In this document: piece by piece, positions 8,047-15,806 of the stretch | How the letters are laid out: every line of letters begins with the position of its first letter | How positions within the stretch are numbered: the first letter of the stretch is position 1 | Origin: Spirochaetae bacterium HGW-Spirochaetae-1 | GTDB lineage: Bacteria; Spirochaetota; UBA4802; UBA5550 | Assembly: GCA_002839375.1 (NCBI GenBank) | Contig: PGXY01000007.1 | Span: forward strand, 434,001-498,000 | DNA length: 64,000 bases | Direction: 5' to 3' | Program-made: the position numbers and the translations under genes | The notes under the pieces: model-generated | The model's database searches: none | What the model saw: only the letters and a program-made list of their open reading frames with translations | What the model was told of the DNA's origin: nothing

Positions 8047-9474
8047 GTGGCACTGAGAATACACAACACTTTGACGGGTATGACCGATGAACTGGTTCCC
8101 GGCGGCGTAAAAAAGGAGCGCATTGAGGATTATCCTCACGTCACTATATACTCTTGTGGTCCCACGGTGTACAGCTACGCCCATATCGGCAACTTCCGGA
8201 CTTTTCTCTTCAATGACTTTCTCCGACGCTACCTCAAGTTCCGGGGATTCATGGTCGATCACGCCATGAATATAACCGATGTGGACGATAAAACCATCGC
8301 GGGGGCTGAGAACGAGGGTATCTCTCTGAAGGAGTACACGGAACGTTACACCGACATATTCTTCGAGGATCTGAAAACGCTGAACATTGAGATCGTTGAG
8401 TTCATCCCCCGTGCCACGGAATCCATTGATGCCATGGTGGACATAATTAAAAAACTCGACGAGAAGGGTCTGATCTACGAAAAGGACGGGTCCATATATT
8501 TCAGCATCTCCCGGTGGGATGGTTACGGTCGCTTAAGCCGCCTCGACTCCCGCGAGATCAAATCGGGACTGCGGTACGATACGGACGAATACGAAAAAGA
8601 TGATGTACGGGATTTCGCCCTGTGGAAATCGGCAAAAGAAGGAGAAGTATGCTGGGATACACCTTACGGCAAGGGACGCCCCGGCTGGCATATCGAATGC
8701 AGTGCCATGATCAGGAACATCTTCGGAACCACCATTGATATTCATACCGGCGGTGTCGACCTTATATTTCCTCACCATGAAAATGAAATAGCTCAGAGCG
8801 AAGCGGCCTACGGCGAACTTTTCGTAAGACACTGGATCCATGCCGAACACCTCCTGGTTGACGGAACCAAGATGTCCAAATCAAAAGGCAATTTTTACAC
8901 GCTCCGCGACCTCCTGGCAAAGGGTTTCTCCCCCCGCTCTATTCGGTATCTTCTGCTCTCGGCCCATTACAGAAAGCAGCTGAACTTCACCTTCGAGGGG
9001 ATCGGCCAGGCCGACCAGGCCCTGGCCCGCATCGATAATTTTATCGTCCGTCTGAAGGACGTCAAAGGCGACGGGCCCCGATGCGCCGAACTGCCGGGTC
9101 TCATGGAAAAATTCATAGCCGATTTTATCGAAGGCGTCGATGATGACCTGAATATTTCCCGGGGACTGGGGGTCCTGTTCGAGTTTCTCCACGAGATGAA
9201 CAGCCTTATCAACGAAGACAGGCTATCCCGCGACGACGCCGGAGCGCTTCTTGAGACACTGGCAAAAATAGACTCGGTACTCGGTGTCATCTTCTTCCCG
9301 GCTGCAGACGATGCCGTGGATGCGGAACGCATAGAGTCCCTCATCGCAGAACGAATTGCCGCTAAAAAGGCGAAAAATTTCCAGCGTGCCGATGAGATAC
9401 GGACGATCCTCCTCGAAGAAGACATTATTCTGGAAGATACGAAAGACGGAACGCGGTGGAAAAGAAAGAACTGA
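8047..9474 (+). CDS. cysS: Cysteinyl-tRNA synthetase
   Basis: A class I aminoacyl-tRNA synthetase charging tRNA-Cys. It shows the HIGH-type motif (SYAHIGNF), the zinc-ligand Cys in YSCGPTVY, the GWHIECSAM and HHENEIAQSEA zinc/active-site segments, and KMSKS (TKMSKSKGN). The anticodon-binding C-terminal helices follow. I chose the GTG at 8047 because AGGAGG at 8036-8041 sits 5 nt before it; an upstream ATG at 8023 would add 8 non-family residues. The resulting 475 residues is normal length. Its 3' end overlaps rlmB by 19 nt. Confidence 0.97.
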   Translation: MALRIHNTLTGMTDELVPGGVKKERIEDYPHVTIYSCGPTVYSYAHIGNFRTFLFNDFLRRYLKFRGFMVDHAMNITDVDDKTIAGAENEGISLKEYTERYTDIFFEDLKTLNIEIVEFIPRATESIDAMVDIIKKLDEKGLIYEKDGSIYFSISRWDGYGRLSRLDSREIKSGLRYDTDEYEKDDVRDFALWKSAKEGEVCWDTPYGKGRPGWHIECSAMIRNIFGTTIDIHTGGVDLIFPHHENEIAQSEAAYGELFVRHWIHAEHLLVDGTKMSKSKGNFYTLRDLLAKGFSPRSIRYLLLSAHYRKQLNFTFEGIGQADQALARIDNFIVRLKDVKGDGPRCAELPGLMEKFIADFIEGVDDDLNISRGLGVLFEFLHEMNSLINEDRLSRDDAGALLETLAKIDSVLGVIFFPAADDAVDAERIESLIAERIAAKKAKNFQRADEIRTILLEEDIILEDTKDGTRWKRKN

Positions 9475-10211
9475 TCCTGGGCAGAAACCCCGTCATGGAA
9501 TACCTGCGCACCCTGGCACCGGGAGCGGGCGGCCTTCTGCGCGTCTCGGACCACGCCCATGGCCGCATCATCGACGAAATAATGGGCGTAGCGAAAAAAA
9601 AGAATGTACCGGTCCGCCGTGAAAACAGGGAGTTTTTCTCATCCCTGGGTCCCTCGTCGGCTCATCAGGGCGTGGCACTGGAAGTCAGCCGGCAGGCAAA
9701 AAAACATGACGAATTGTCCCTTCTCGAGGATGCCATGGCGGCAAAGGGGGTCCTCGTGGCCCTGGACCAGATAACTGATCCCCATAACGCCGGAGCGATA
9801 ATCCGCAGCGCCGAGGCCCTGGGGTGTCACGGTATTATTATGCCCGCGGCCCATACAACCGAAATAACCCCTGTCGTTATCAAGGCATCGGCGGGGGCCA
9901 CGGCGTATATCCCCGTTATCACGGTAAGCAACCTGGCATCGTTCCTTGAGAAAGCGAAAAAAACGGGGTTCTGGATAATCGGTTCCACGGATCACGGCGA
10001 CCGGGACCTGGACTCGCTGAAGAACACGCGGCCGGCTATTGTAGTCATCGGCAGCGAGGGTAGCGGTATGAGACGGCTCACCGAAGAAAAATGCGACTAC
10101 ACGGTGCGGATTCCCCTGAGGGGACGGGTATCATCGCTGAACGCCTCCGTGGCCGCCGGTATCATCCTGTATGAAATATTGAAAGAAACGCCGGAAAAAA
10201 ACAATCACTGA
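9456..10211 (+). CDS. rlmB: 23S rRNA (guanosine-2'-O-)-methyltransferase RlmB (TrmH/SPOUT family)
   Basis: A SPOUT 2'-O-methyltransferase. Residues 1-75 form the L30e-like RNA-binding domain (LILGRNPVMEYL; SSAHQGVALEVS). The catalytic trefoil-knot domain carries all three motifs: DQITDPHNAGAIIRSAEAL, VVIGSEGSGMRRL and IPLRGRVSSLNASVAAGI. RlmB methylates G2251 of 23S rRNA; a related spoU-type target cannot be excluded, but length and motifs fit RlmB/TrmH group 3. The 19-nt overlap with cysS, a gene order seen in many bacteria, points to one transcript. Its end overlaps the convergent downstream gene by 7 nt. Confidence 0.92.
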   Translation: MEKKELILGRNPVMEYLRTLAPGAGGLLRVSDHAHGRIIDEIMGVAKKKNVPVRRENREFFSSLGPSSAHQGVALEVSRQAKKHDELSLLEDAMAAKGVLVALDQITDPHNAGAIIRSAEALGCHGIIMPAAHTTEITPVVIKASAGATAYIPVITVSNLASFLEKAKKTGFWIIGSTDHGDRDLDSLKNTRPAIVVIGSEGSGMRRLTEEKCDYTVRIPLRGRVSSLNASVAAGIILYEILKETPEKNNH

Positions 10212-10987
10212 TCGCCGGAAGACTCATTGATGCGGGAATAATCAACATCCTCATCGAAACGCATCTCCGTGACCATCTGCAGTGTATTCCTGCCGTTATA
10301 GAGATGCTGCATATGCACCTCGGTGCACACCCTTGTATTGCCGACAACCCTGAACTCTTTACAGAGCATCTGCTTGAAGGGCGTGCTTTCATTCTTCTGG
10401 TAATAATCAATGCGGACCACGCTGTACTCTTTCATATCGACCCACATGACAAGCCGGGTATAGGCCGACCCGTCATACACGGGACGGAGACTCAGCACAA
10501 GACAGGGCACACCGCCCTCCTCCTCCATGCGAAGCGTCATTCCCGCATAATGGTCCCCCCATGAAAAAGAAGCCAGGTCTTCGTAGGTGAAATCCGATTC
10601 CATCACGTAAGCACTGCGGTTCACCGGCTGTATATCGCGTGTATCTTTTTTAAACGGAGAGGTGACGCTTATGGCATTCCCCTTCTTTTCAATATTGACG
10701 ATAATTCCCTTGACCCAGGCAGGGGACAGGTAGTGATATATGCGTCGCTCGCCTTTATCAATGCAATACAGGTCTACATTGACGATTTTCTTTCTTCCCG
10801 ACGGCTCTGTTATGATCTGCTTCAGGTTCTGGTAAATATTCCGTTTCTTTGATCCGTCGTCAATTTTATTCAGTACACTTTCGGCCGGTTCGAGATCCGC
10901 GGCAGTAATAGTTCCCGGCTCCAGAAAAACAAGAGAAAGACCCATGATATAGCAGCATAAACCTGTTTTCAGCATCGTTTCAATCAT
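10205..10987 (-). CDS. Exported LolA-like / outer-membrane lipoprotein-sorting-like protein
   Basis: A protein of about 260 residues with an N-terminal hydrophobic export signal (LCCYIMGLSLVFLEPGTITAA). The mature part resembles the LolA/LolB half-barrel superfamily of outer membrane lipoprotein-sorting proteins: repeated antiparallel strands such as KKIVNVDLYCIDKGERRIYH and TRLVMWVDMKEYSVVRIDYY, with a final long strand region KEFRVVGNTRVCTEVHM. Such proteins bind lipid or lipoprotein in the periplasm. Here it is not next to a LolCDE or RND gene, so its cargo is unknown. I chose the ATG at 10987; a longer frame to 11089 has no signal-like start. Confidence 0.65.
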   Translation of the reverse strand: MIETMLKTGLCCYIMGLSLVFLEPGTITAADLEPAESVLNKIDDGSKKRNIYQNLKQIITEPSGRKKIVNVDLYCIDKGERRIYHYLSPAWVKGIIVNIEKKGNAISVTSPFKKDTRDIQPVNRSAYVMESDFTYEDLASFSWGDHYAGMTLRMEEEGGVPCLVLSLRPVYDGSAYTRLVMWVDMKEYSVVRIDYYQKNESTPFKQMLCKEFRVVGNTRVCTEVHMQHLYNGRNTLQMVTEMRFDEDVDYSRINESSGDQ

Positions 10988-11279
10988 CCTTTTGTCCGTA
11001 TGGGAGATTAATGCTATCAATACGGGCTCCCATAACGATTCACGTGAACTGATATAACAGTGACACCAAAAGCGCAAGCATAATTGCAATCTTTTATTGA
11101 GATTTTCAGCGTGTTCATTTTATTTAGTTGCCAAAACTACGGTAATTTTTGTAACGTTGAATCGGTTTTTCAGTATTTTGTATCATGCGGCACATGAACC
11201 AATGAAAAGTAAATGCGGGATATTACCGTCATAGTACATATCCTGAAGACCATAACAACACTCAGCAGGATTATCACTA

Positions 11280-13076
11280 ATGGATCTCAGACACATACGC
11301 AATTTCTCAATCATTGCCCACATCGATCATGGCAAATCCACCCTGGCCGACCGCATCATTGAAAAATGTCACCTCGTAGACCCACGGGAACACAAGGACC
11401 AGATGCTGGATACCATGGACATCGAACGCGAACGGGGCATCACCATCAAGTCCAACGCCATCACGCTTAATTATACGGCCCGTAATGGGGAAATTTACGT
11501 TTTCAACCTCATCGACACGCCGGGCCACGTGGATTTCACCTATGAGGTATCGCGGGCCCTCCATTCCTGTGACGGCGTACTTCTCATCGTAGACGCCACC
11601 CAGGGAGTTGAGGCCCAGACGATCGCGAACCTCTACCTTGCCATGGAAAACGATCTTGAAATATTACCGGTCATCAACAAGATCGATATGCCCGCAGCCG
11701 ACATCGAACGGACAAAGGAAAGCATAGAAAAAAGCCTGGGACTAAATGCCGAAACGGCCGTGCTCGTATCGGCCAAGACCGGCCAGGGTATTGATGAACT
11801 CCTGGAAAGGATCACCGAGGTAATACCGCAGCCCAAGGGCGATCCGGAAAAACCCCTCAGGGCCCTCATCTTCGATTCTTTTTACGATAAATACCTGGGC
11901 GTCATCACCAAGGTGCGGATTTTTGACGGCCGTGTCAGAAGGGGCGATACGATCCAGCTCTGCTCCACGGGAAAACAGTTCGACGTCACCGATGTGGGCG
12001 TTTTCCGCCTGAACCTGGAAAAACGAAACCTGCTGGAACCGGGTGATGTGGGATACATCGTGGCCAGCATCAAGACCGTGGTGGATACAAAGATCGGCGA
12101 CACCATTACCCTGGCCACCAATCCCTGCCAGAACCCGCTCCCGGGCTTCAAAGAGGTAAAACCCATGGTCTTTGCCGGACTGTACCCCATGTTCAGCGAC
12201 GAATACGAGGACCTGCGTGAAGCCCTTCAGAAGCTGCAGCTCAACGACGCTTCGCTGCTTTTCGAGGCAGATAATTCCTATGCCCTGGGATTCGGCTTCC
12301 GCTGCGGGTTCCTGGGACTCCTCCACATGGAGATAGTTCAGGAACGGCTGGAGCGTGAATTCGACCTGGCCCTGGTTACCACGGCCCCCAGCGTCGAGTT
12401 TCACATAAACCTGATTAACGGCCAGAAACTGATTATCGATAACCCGGTGAAGATGCCTGACCCGGGAATGATCGAATCGATCGAGGAGCCCTTCGTTAAC
12501 GCGGCAATCGTGACACCAAAAGAATATATCGGCAACATTATGGCCCTGGCAACGGACATGCGCGGCATCCATAAGCACATGGAATACATGGACACCATGC
12601 GCGTCCAGCTCACCTATGAACTTCCCCTGTCGGAGATAGTGTTTAATTTTTATGATAAGTTAAAATCCATATCGCGGGGATATGCCTCCTTCGATTATGA
12701 GATCAGCGACTTCCGCGTGGCCGACATGGTGCGCGTGGATATCCTGGTGAACGCTGAACCCGTGGACGCTCTCTCTTTCGTGGTTCACCGCGACAAGTCC
12801 CGGATCCGCGGCAAGGACATCATCGCGAAACTGAAGGACATCATTCCGCGGCACCAGTTCAAAATACCCCTGCAGGCGGCAATCGGCGCCTCGATCATAG
12901 CCCGGGAGAACATATCGGCCGTGCGAAAAGACGTTACGGCCAAGTGCTACGGCGGGGATATCTCCCGAAAACGAAAGCTCCTTGAAAAACAGAAGGAAGG
13001 CAAGAAGCGCATGAAGCAGGTGGGTAACGTCGAATTGCCCCAGGAAGCCTTTATGTCCATACTGAAGATTGATTAA
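11280..13076 (+). CDS. lepA: Elongation factor 4 (LepA), back-translocating GTPase
   Basis: A ribosome-associated translational GTPase of 598 residues, the usual length. G-domain motifs are [14 protein letters not shown] (P-loop), RERGITIKS (switch I), DTPGHVDF (G3) and NKIDMP (G4). The LepA-specific C-terminal domain is intact ([18 protein letters not shown] and the terminal VELPQEAF). It remodels ribosomes stalled or mistranslocated under ionic or cold stress. The ATG at 11280 is preceded by AGGA. It stands alone, with no lepB following as in E. coli. Confidence 0.98.
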   Translation: MDLRHIRNFSIIAHIDHGKSTLADRIIEKCHLVDPREHKDQMLDTMDIERERGITIKSNAITLNYTARNGEIYVFNLIDTPGHVDFTYEVSRALHSCDGVLLIVDATQGVEAQTIANLYLAMENDLEILPVINKIDMPAADIERTKESIEKSLGLNAETAVLVSAKTGQGIDELLERITEVIPQPKGDPEKPLRALIFDSFYDKYLGVITKVRIFDGRVRRGDTIQLCSTGKQFDVTDVGVFRLNLEKRNLLEPGDVGYIVASIKTVVDTKIGDTITLATNPCQNPLPGFKEVKPMVFAGLYPMFSDEYEDLREALQKLQLNDASLLFEADNSYALGFGFRCGFLGLLHMEIVQERLEREFDLALVTTAPSVEFHINLINGQKLIIDNPVKMPDPGMIESIEEPFVNAAIVTPKEYIGNIMALATDMRGIHKHMEYMDTMRVQLTYELPLSEIVFNFYDKLKSISRGYASFDYEISDFRVADMVRVDILVNAEPVDALSFVVHRDKSRIRGKDIIAKLKDIIPRHQFKIPLQAAIGASIIARENISAVRKDVTAKCYGGDISRKRKLLEKQKEGKKRMKQVGNVELPQEAFMSILKID

Positions 13077-13156
13077 CAATCGCGACAATTGCCGCAGCGT
13101 CACCGTCGGGACCACGCACGCAAATGACCGGCAGCATCTCCCTTGATTAAACAAAT

Positions 13157-13187
13157 CGGCGGTTTCCCGTTTATCGGGAAACCGCCG
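13157..13187. terminator. Strong hairpin between convergent lepA and VCBS lipoprotein genes
   Basis: A perfect 13-bp stem (CGGCGGTTTCCCG / CGGGAAACCGCCG) with a 5-nt loop lies between the stops of two converging genes. There is no clean T-tract on the plus side; the minus side continues ATTTGTTT. It is probably a bidirectional terminator, more convincing for the minus-strand gene. Confidence 0.65.
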
Positions 13188-13233
13188 GATCAATACGCAG
13201 CCCGATGATGTTTTCAGCGATACAACCCTCAAG

Positions 13234-15687
13234 TCACTCCGTATAGTACTGCACCACAATAAATTTATCGTTCCCAAGGGCGGCCCGGTAGGAGAACAGG
13301 CCCCAGGAGAATATCCTGCCCGCATCAAAGGAATCAGCCGGAATATTCTCCACAAACCCACCGTAAATCGTCGTACTGGTAGTGGTGATGGAATAGCTCT
13401 CACCGTAATGAAACCCGGCGCTGACTCCGGCGACAAATCCCCCGACGCCGGCCTCGGCCTCGATATTCACCCCGATGTCAAAGGCAAAAGTTGAGCAGCC
13501 CGTGTTGGCTACGCTTACCTCAATGGAGGTACCGCCCGAACCCTGGCCCACATCCATCATGTTTACAGACTTGACCCCCTGATTGCTCCCCGCTGCGATG
13601 AGCTGGCTTGCCTGATATGACGACGGATATGAAAGGGGATGGCCGACGGTATGGGAAAGCACCGTGCCGCCGATGTCGGGAGTACTGCCGTTATGTTCGT
13701 TATAGTAGCTGCGCTCCACGGGAATGGTAAAGGCTTTCCTTGGCAGGTTTGCCGTGATCATCGTCCCCACCATGGCCGGGTCAGGGCTGTTGATGACCCG
13801 GTAATAGAAAACATCGTAGGGGACCGTGGCAAAAATAACCTTGTCCTCGTTTTCCGTGGTGTAGGTGCAGGTCTCCTCGATGGAAAGTGATTCGGAAGCG
13901 GTCCAGTCAAAAGATGATTCAAAAGAGGCCTTGATACTGACATCCCATGAATTGAAAAGCCCCTCGAATTCATATCCCACGGAAAACCCCACGGAGAATC
14001 CAATCGCCCTTTCAGTCCCTTCTTCGATGCCCGTGCCGACTCCGAAGGAAGTCTCACCGTACATATCAATATCACTCCAGTAAGGATTAGAGGCCAGCAC
14101 CGCAATAGGATGCGGATCGGTAAAGAGCACCTCGGATTCGACGAACTCGATGGCGATACAATCGTTTCCGTCAAAGTTGCCCATCACCACTGTGGGACAC
14201 CAGGGATTATCAACACCATGCCCCTCTAAAGAACCCCCGCCCTTACGCACCCATTGGTTGGTGAGATTAAAGCCCATGCAATACATATCACGATCTATAG
14301 ATATATATGCGATATCGGCCCTTCCATCCCCGTCAATATCTCCAATGGTCATGCCGGCATCATACAAACAGCCTTCACTTACCAAGGATAAAACGTCTGA
14401 CACGGCCGATTCCCGGACAAAAGAGCCATCGGTCTCGGAAAGATTTTTATACATATACTTGAATCCGATAAACTCTTTTTCTCCATCGCCGTCGAAATCG
14501 GCAATGGCGCAATTGGGTGCTATATGTTCAATCGAACCGCTGCTGAAGGATTCATACTGCGGTAAAAAACTGAAGGTGAATCTCCCGGAGCTCTCATCCC
14601 ATTCCGTATCGAGAATCATCATGTAATAATTATATGAAGCATCGCCTTCTGCCTGCCCTGCAAACAGCACTTCATTGAGGCCGTCAGCGTCCAGATCTCC
14701 CACTGCGCAGCTGGCGGATTTGAGCGCAACGGGGATTCCCCCTTCCGTAGCGGCAACAGAGCCACTGTCCAGCTCGTCGAGTGCGGCCCCGGTATAAATA
14801 TGGTACACGGCCGTTCCCGATAGAAGGTCTGACTCCACATCATTTTCTACCACGACAAACTCGTCGGCTCCGTTATTGTCAACGTCGCCCGCGCTTGTTT
14901 TCAGCAATTTATAGGCCGTCGATTTATCATAGGTAACGGATTTAATACAATCGTAACTCCCGGCACTGTCGCCAATGAGAAAAAGGGACTTGTTAAACGA
15001 GATAAGCGTTTCAGCAAGGCCGTTGCCGTCGGCATCGCCGCAGACCGCATTAAAATTATTGATCCACCCGAAATACTCAGAAAAATACATGTAATACTCG
15101 GTGTCATAATCATATCCCGTCATATCCGTCAAATCCGCGCCCGTATATGAATCAACGGTATTTTCAGCTATTACGGTATACTGCCCATCTTCATACTTAA
15201 TCACCCGAAACGCCAGGTCCACAACATAACCAGCCTGTTCACTGGTTTTCATATAGGCTACAAAAATCTCATCCACACCATCGCCGTCCACATCACCGGC
15301 AGCCATGGCCCTTTCGGACAAGAGCCACTCATCGTCCCCGGAAATGATGTAACGGGTAAAGTCCGTGGTGGTCTGGATAGGGTCAGGCCAGTCCAGCACG
15401 GCATGGTGAGGAGTGTTTTCATCCCAGATGTCACCGGACCATCCAGGATAACCGGCCACGAATATCTCACTCCTCTTTGCCAGCTGCATCACCGGTTTAT
15501 TGACGGGATTATAGTTTTCCCGTACCGGTTCCCCCGCCGGTGTTTCCAGTTCACCGATATCGGTATCAACGCCGAGCTCTTCCAGCATATCATTGTGCGT
15601 ATACTTTGCATCGCCGCAACCAATCACCGGCATCAGACCCGCCGCCATCAACAAAAAGAAAATACAAGAAATAATTCCGTTTTTCAA
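13234..15687 (-). CDS. Large lipoprotein with FG-GAP/VCBS repeats and a beta-rich C-terminal domain
   Basis: An exported lipoprotein of about 817 residues. The signal peptide ends in the lipobox PVIGC. At least seven Asp-rich calcium-binding repeats follow (AGDVDGDGVDEIF, CGDADGNGLAE, AGDVDNNGADEF, VGDLDADGLNEV, IADFDGDGEKEF, IGDIDGDGRADI, MGNFDGND), as in integrin-like propellers. The last 300 residues are of a different kind: long amphipathic strands rich in Ser/Thr/Gly (GFSVGFSVGYEFEG, YSITTTSTTIYGGFV), reminiscent of assembling or pore-type beta domains, but I cannot name a family. I take the TTG at 15687, preceded by GGAGG at 5 nt. It lies downstream of the LytTR kinase, with matching sites in the gap. 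Confidence 0.8.
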   Translation of the reverse strand: MKNGIISCIFFLLMAAGLMPVIGCGDAKYTHNDMLEELGVDTDIGELETPAGEPVRENYNPVNKPVMQLAKRSEIFVAGYPGWSGDIWDENTPHHAVLDWPDPIQTTTDFTRYIISGDDEWLLSERAMAAGDVDGDGVDEIFVAYMKTSEQAGYVVDLAFRVIKYEDGQYTVIAENTVDSYTGADLTDMTGYDYDTEYYMYFSEYFGWINNFNAVCGDADGNGLAETLISFNKSLFLIGDSAGSYDCIKSVTYDKSTAYKLLKTSAGDVDNNGADEFVVVENDVESDLLSGTAVYHIYTGAALDELDSGSVAATEGGIPVALKSASCAVGDLDADGLNEVLFAGQAEGDASYNYYMMILDTEWDESSGRFTFSFLPQYESFSSGSIEHIAPNCAIADFDGDGEKEFIGFKYMYKNLSETDGSFVRESAVSDVLSLVSEGCLYDAGMTIGDIDGDGRADIAYISIDRDMYCMGFNLTNQWVRKGGGSLEGHGVDNPWCPTVVMGNFDGNDCIAIEFVESEVLFTDPHPIAVLASNPYWSDIDMYGETSFGVGTGIEEGTERAIGFSVGFSVGYEFEGLFNSWDVSIKASFESSFDWTASESLSIEETCTYTTENEDKVIFATVPYDVFYYRVINSPDPAMVGTMITANLPRKAFTIPVERSYYNEHNGSTPDIGGTVLSHTVGHPLSYPSSYQASQLIAAGSNQGVKSVNMMDVGQGSGGTSIEVSVANTGCSTFAFDIGVNIEAEAGVGGFVAGVSAGFHYGESYSITTTSTTIYGGFVENIPADSFDAGRIFSWGLFSYRAALGNDKFIVVQYYTE

Positions 15688-15729
15688 CCCATCCTCCAAG
15701 GTACGCAGAAATCAAAGGTTTATGTATTT

Positions 15730-15735
15730 ATTATA
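15730..15735 (-). promoter_or_regulatory. -10 element (TATAAT) upstream of the VCBS lipoprotein gene
   Basis: On the minus strand TATAAT occurs about 43 bases before the TTG start. No good -35 lies at the usual distance, as expected for an activator-dependent promoter; the LytTR-type repeats end about 38 bases upstream of it. Confidence 0.5.
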
Positions 15736-15773
15736 ACATAGAATAATTTGCACAACGAGACAATAGGTTGGGA

Positions 15774-15803
15774 GCAAACGGTGCTTGTCGGGGAACAAAC
15801 GGT
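15774..15803 (-). promoter_or_regulatory. Candidate LytTR binding site: 9-bp direct repeat with exact 12-bp spacing
   Basis: On the minus strand ACCGTTTGT (15803-15795) and ACCGTTTGC (15782-15774) are separated by exactly 12 nt. This fits the LytTR consensus [TA][AC][CA]GTTN[AG][TA] in direct repeat: the first copy matches at every position, the second at eight of nine. The pair lies between the LytTR kinase gene and the lipoprotein gene, just upstream of the latter's TATAAT. Function is inferred from consensus and position. Confidence 0.7.
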
Positions 15804-15806
15804 GCG

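Noticed and set aside
11742-12578. 278-codon minus-strand frame inside lepA
   Set aside because: Fully inside the conserved GTPase; a shadow of biased third positions.
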